Under the pieces are notes generated by a model. That model worked only from the letters and a program-made list of their open reading frames with translations, was not told where the DNA came from and did not search any database. This document shows positions 63,102-64,000 of a stretch of 64,000 nt of DNA, one piece after another. Source of the DNA: Bacillus sp. BHET2. Lineage in GTDB: Bacteria > Bacillota > Bacilli > Bacillales > Bacillaceae_B. Numbering within the stretch: position 1 is the stretch's first letter; the number at the start of each line of letters is the position of its first letter. The stretch is taken from assembly GCF_005938125.1 (NCBI RefSeq), contig NZ_VCQN01000004.1:124001-188000 (forward strand), written 5' to 3'. A program made the position numbers and the translations under genes.

Positions 63102-63741
63102 GGGGACGTTACGGATTCGACAGGGATAGTTCGAGCTTAGGTCGCGAGCCGTAGGGATCGTCTACGTTAAAACGTCAAAGCCAATATAACTGGCAAAACT
63201 AACAATAACCTAGCTTTAGCTGCATAATAGCACTTTAGCTGTTCCTCCCTCCATCGCCTATGTGGTAGGGTAAGGGACTCACTCTTAGTAGGCTACGCCG
63301 GAGTCCACCGTCTGAGGACAAAGGAAGAGATCAATCAGACTAGCTACACGGACGCCCGTCGATAGGCAGAAGCTGTAGCGAACTTGCGAATATATCGACT
63401 ACGCTCGTAGACGCTTAAGTGGCGATGTTTCTGGACGTGGGTTCGATTAGTTAATAGTCGCCTTATGTGGTAACACGTAAGTGAAAATTTGGCTTTATCG
63501 GTGAAACCTAAGTCACACATTGTGTGATATGGCAATGCCGAGCGGTATGTGGAGCAATCCAACAGCCGTGTATCGACTTATAGACTGCCGAAACTCGGTA
63601 GTACTAGGATGCGGAATCCTATCTGAATTTAGATAAATATATATTTCGCATAAGACGCCAAAGGACCTAAAACTACAAGGTTCAAGATATAGTCAGTGCC
63701 ATGTCGAAAGCATGGAATTGCACGTCCCACCGTCTCCACCA
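63102..63741 (+). ncRNA. ssrA: Transfer-messenger RNA (ssrA), interrupted by an insert in the T-loop
   Basis: The 5' part GGGGACGTTACGGATTCGAC and the 3' part CCCACCGTCTCCACCA pair as the acceptor and T arms of tmRNA. The tag frame starts with GGC at 63192 and ends with TAA at 63225: GKTNNNLALAA, preceded by the Ala carried on tmRNA. Pseudoknot-region sequences are close to those of Bacillus tmRNA. After GTGGGTTCGAT (ends 63447) the expected TCCCACC appears only at 63725, so a 277-nt insert splits the T-loop. The ligated RNA would be about 363 nt, normal for Bacillus. CCA is encoded. Confidence 0.96.
63448..63724 (+). ncRNA. Group I intron (probable, ORF-less) in ssrA
   Basis: The 5' exon ends in U and the insert ends in G (63724), as group I splicing requires. 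A guide GTCG at 63457-63460 can pair with exon CGAU, giving the G-U pair of P1 at the splice site. A Q-like word AATGCCGAGC lies near 63534 and an S-like word AAGATATAGTC at 63684-63694; GACT at 63583 is a candidate P7 partner of its AGTC. A P9-like hairpin CCATG/CATGG spans 63699-63715. No homing endonuclease frame fits inside. Removal restores an exact tmRNA T-arm. Confidence 0.88.
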
Positions 63742-63763
63742 AATACATATTTGGTGGTTTTTT
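63736..63763 (+). terminator. Terminator overlapping the 3' end of ssrA
   Basis: CCACCAAAT pairs with ATTTGGTGG over a four-base loop and is followed by six Ts. The left arm includes the tmRNA CCA end. Confidence 0.92.
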
Positions 63764-63878
63764 ATTTTGTGTAACAAAATTGTTCAAATTAAAGCGATGT
63801 ATTTGCAGTAATGCAAAACATGGCTTTTTTTCGTATGGATTTAGAGTTTTAAAAGAAAATACTTTTGATAAATAGTGA

Positions 63879-64000
63879 TTAAAATTCAAAAAACTTATCC
63901 TCAAAAGCTAATTTTTGTTTTAGCATATCTACACTGTACTTTCCATTTCTAATCGTTACACGATCATAATGTTTGAGGATCCAGGCAGCGCGTTTTCTTT
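63879..64000 (-). CDS. Partial gene of unknown function (C-terminus, cut by the window edge)
   Basis: Forty codons are open on the minus strand to a TAA at 63879-63881 (reading RKRAAWILKHYDRVTIRNGK, then YSVDMLKQKLAFEDKFFEF). The basic-plus-hydrophobic pattern looks like real coding sequence. I do not recognise the family. It converges on ssrA, a common integration site, so an accessory gene is possible. Confidence 0.5.
   Translation of the reverse strand, partial: RKRAAWILKHYDRVTIRNGKYSVDMLKQKLAFEDKFFEF

Noticed and set aside
63344-63562. Minus-strand 72-codon frame within ssrA
   Set aside because: It crosses conserved tmRNA sequence and the intron junction, so it is a chance frame in structured RNA.
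63448-63724. Insert in ssrA as a permuted two-piece tmRNA or an IS element
   Set aside because: The acceptor and tag order is normal and not permuted, there are no terminal inverted repeats or target duplication, and the ends obey group I rules.
63629-63904. Minus-strand 91-codon frame over the ssrA intron and terminator
   Set aside because: It runs antisense through the intron core and the terminator, has no ribosome site and no recognisable motif; the RNA explanation accounts for the sequence.

Overview
The window is chromosomal DNA of a low-to-moderate GC Firmicute of the family Bacillaceae (Bacillus sensu lato; a Rossellomorea-like species is plausible but not provable from this sequence). 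The gene order follows the Bacillus subtilis blocks csbA-uvrB-uvrA, yvlABCD, hprK-lgt-yvoD-ppaX-yvoF, hisZGDBHAFI, yvcD-trxB, yvcI-rapZ-yvcK-whiA-crh, cggR-gapA-pgk-tpiA-gpmI-eno and secG-est-rnr-smpB-ssrA. Calls rest on protein motifs, lengths and synteny read by eye; no database search was run.

Layout. 0-5.7 kb: c-di-AMP riboswitch and ktrAB potassium uptake, serC-serA serine synthesis, an HD-domain nucleotidase. 5.7-13.6 kb: csbA, a large secreted amidase on the minus strand, then uvrB-uvrA preceded by a dense DnaA-box cluster and a perfect LexA box. 13.8-20.8 kb: the SigW-type yvlABCD envelope operon, an alpha/beta hydrolase, and hprK-lgt-yvoD-ppaX-yvoF. 21-27.8 kb: the complete histidine operon, carrying three copies of a GGGACGGACC palindrome. 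27.9-35.5 kb: yvcD, trxB, an SGNH hydrolase and the yvcI-rapZ-yvcK-whiA-crh group.

35.8-46.4 kb is accessory relative to B. subtilis. Six translationally coupled genes encode an Hpt-REC-GGDEF-REC diguanylate cyclase, a membrane-anchored HEAT-like protein, a processive family 2 glycosyltransferase, a 1078-residue glycoside-hydrolase-like protein, a stand-alone receiver and a hybrid histidine kinase. I read this as a phosphorelay and c-di-GMP controlled exopolysaccharide system. It is followed by clpP (minus strand, CtsR operator), tRNA-Arg(CCG), an exonuclease, rpoN (sigL), a glutaredoxin-like gene and the CggR-controlled glycolytic operon.

58-64 kb: secG, a carboxylesterase behind four spaced palindromes, rnr, smpB and ssrA. 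The ssrA (tmRNA) gene is interrupted inside its T-loop by an insert of about 277 nt with group I intron hallmarks. This is the most striking feature of the window. A minus-strand gene is cut by the right edge.

Several dispersed Bacillus-type palindromic repeats occupy the intergenic spaces.
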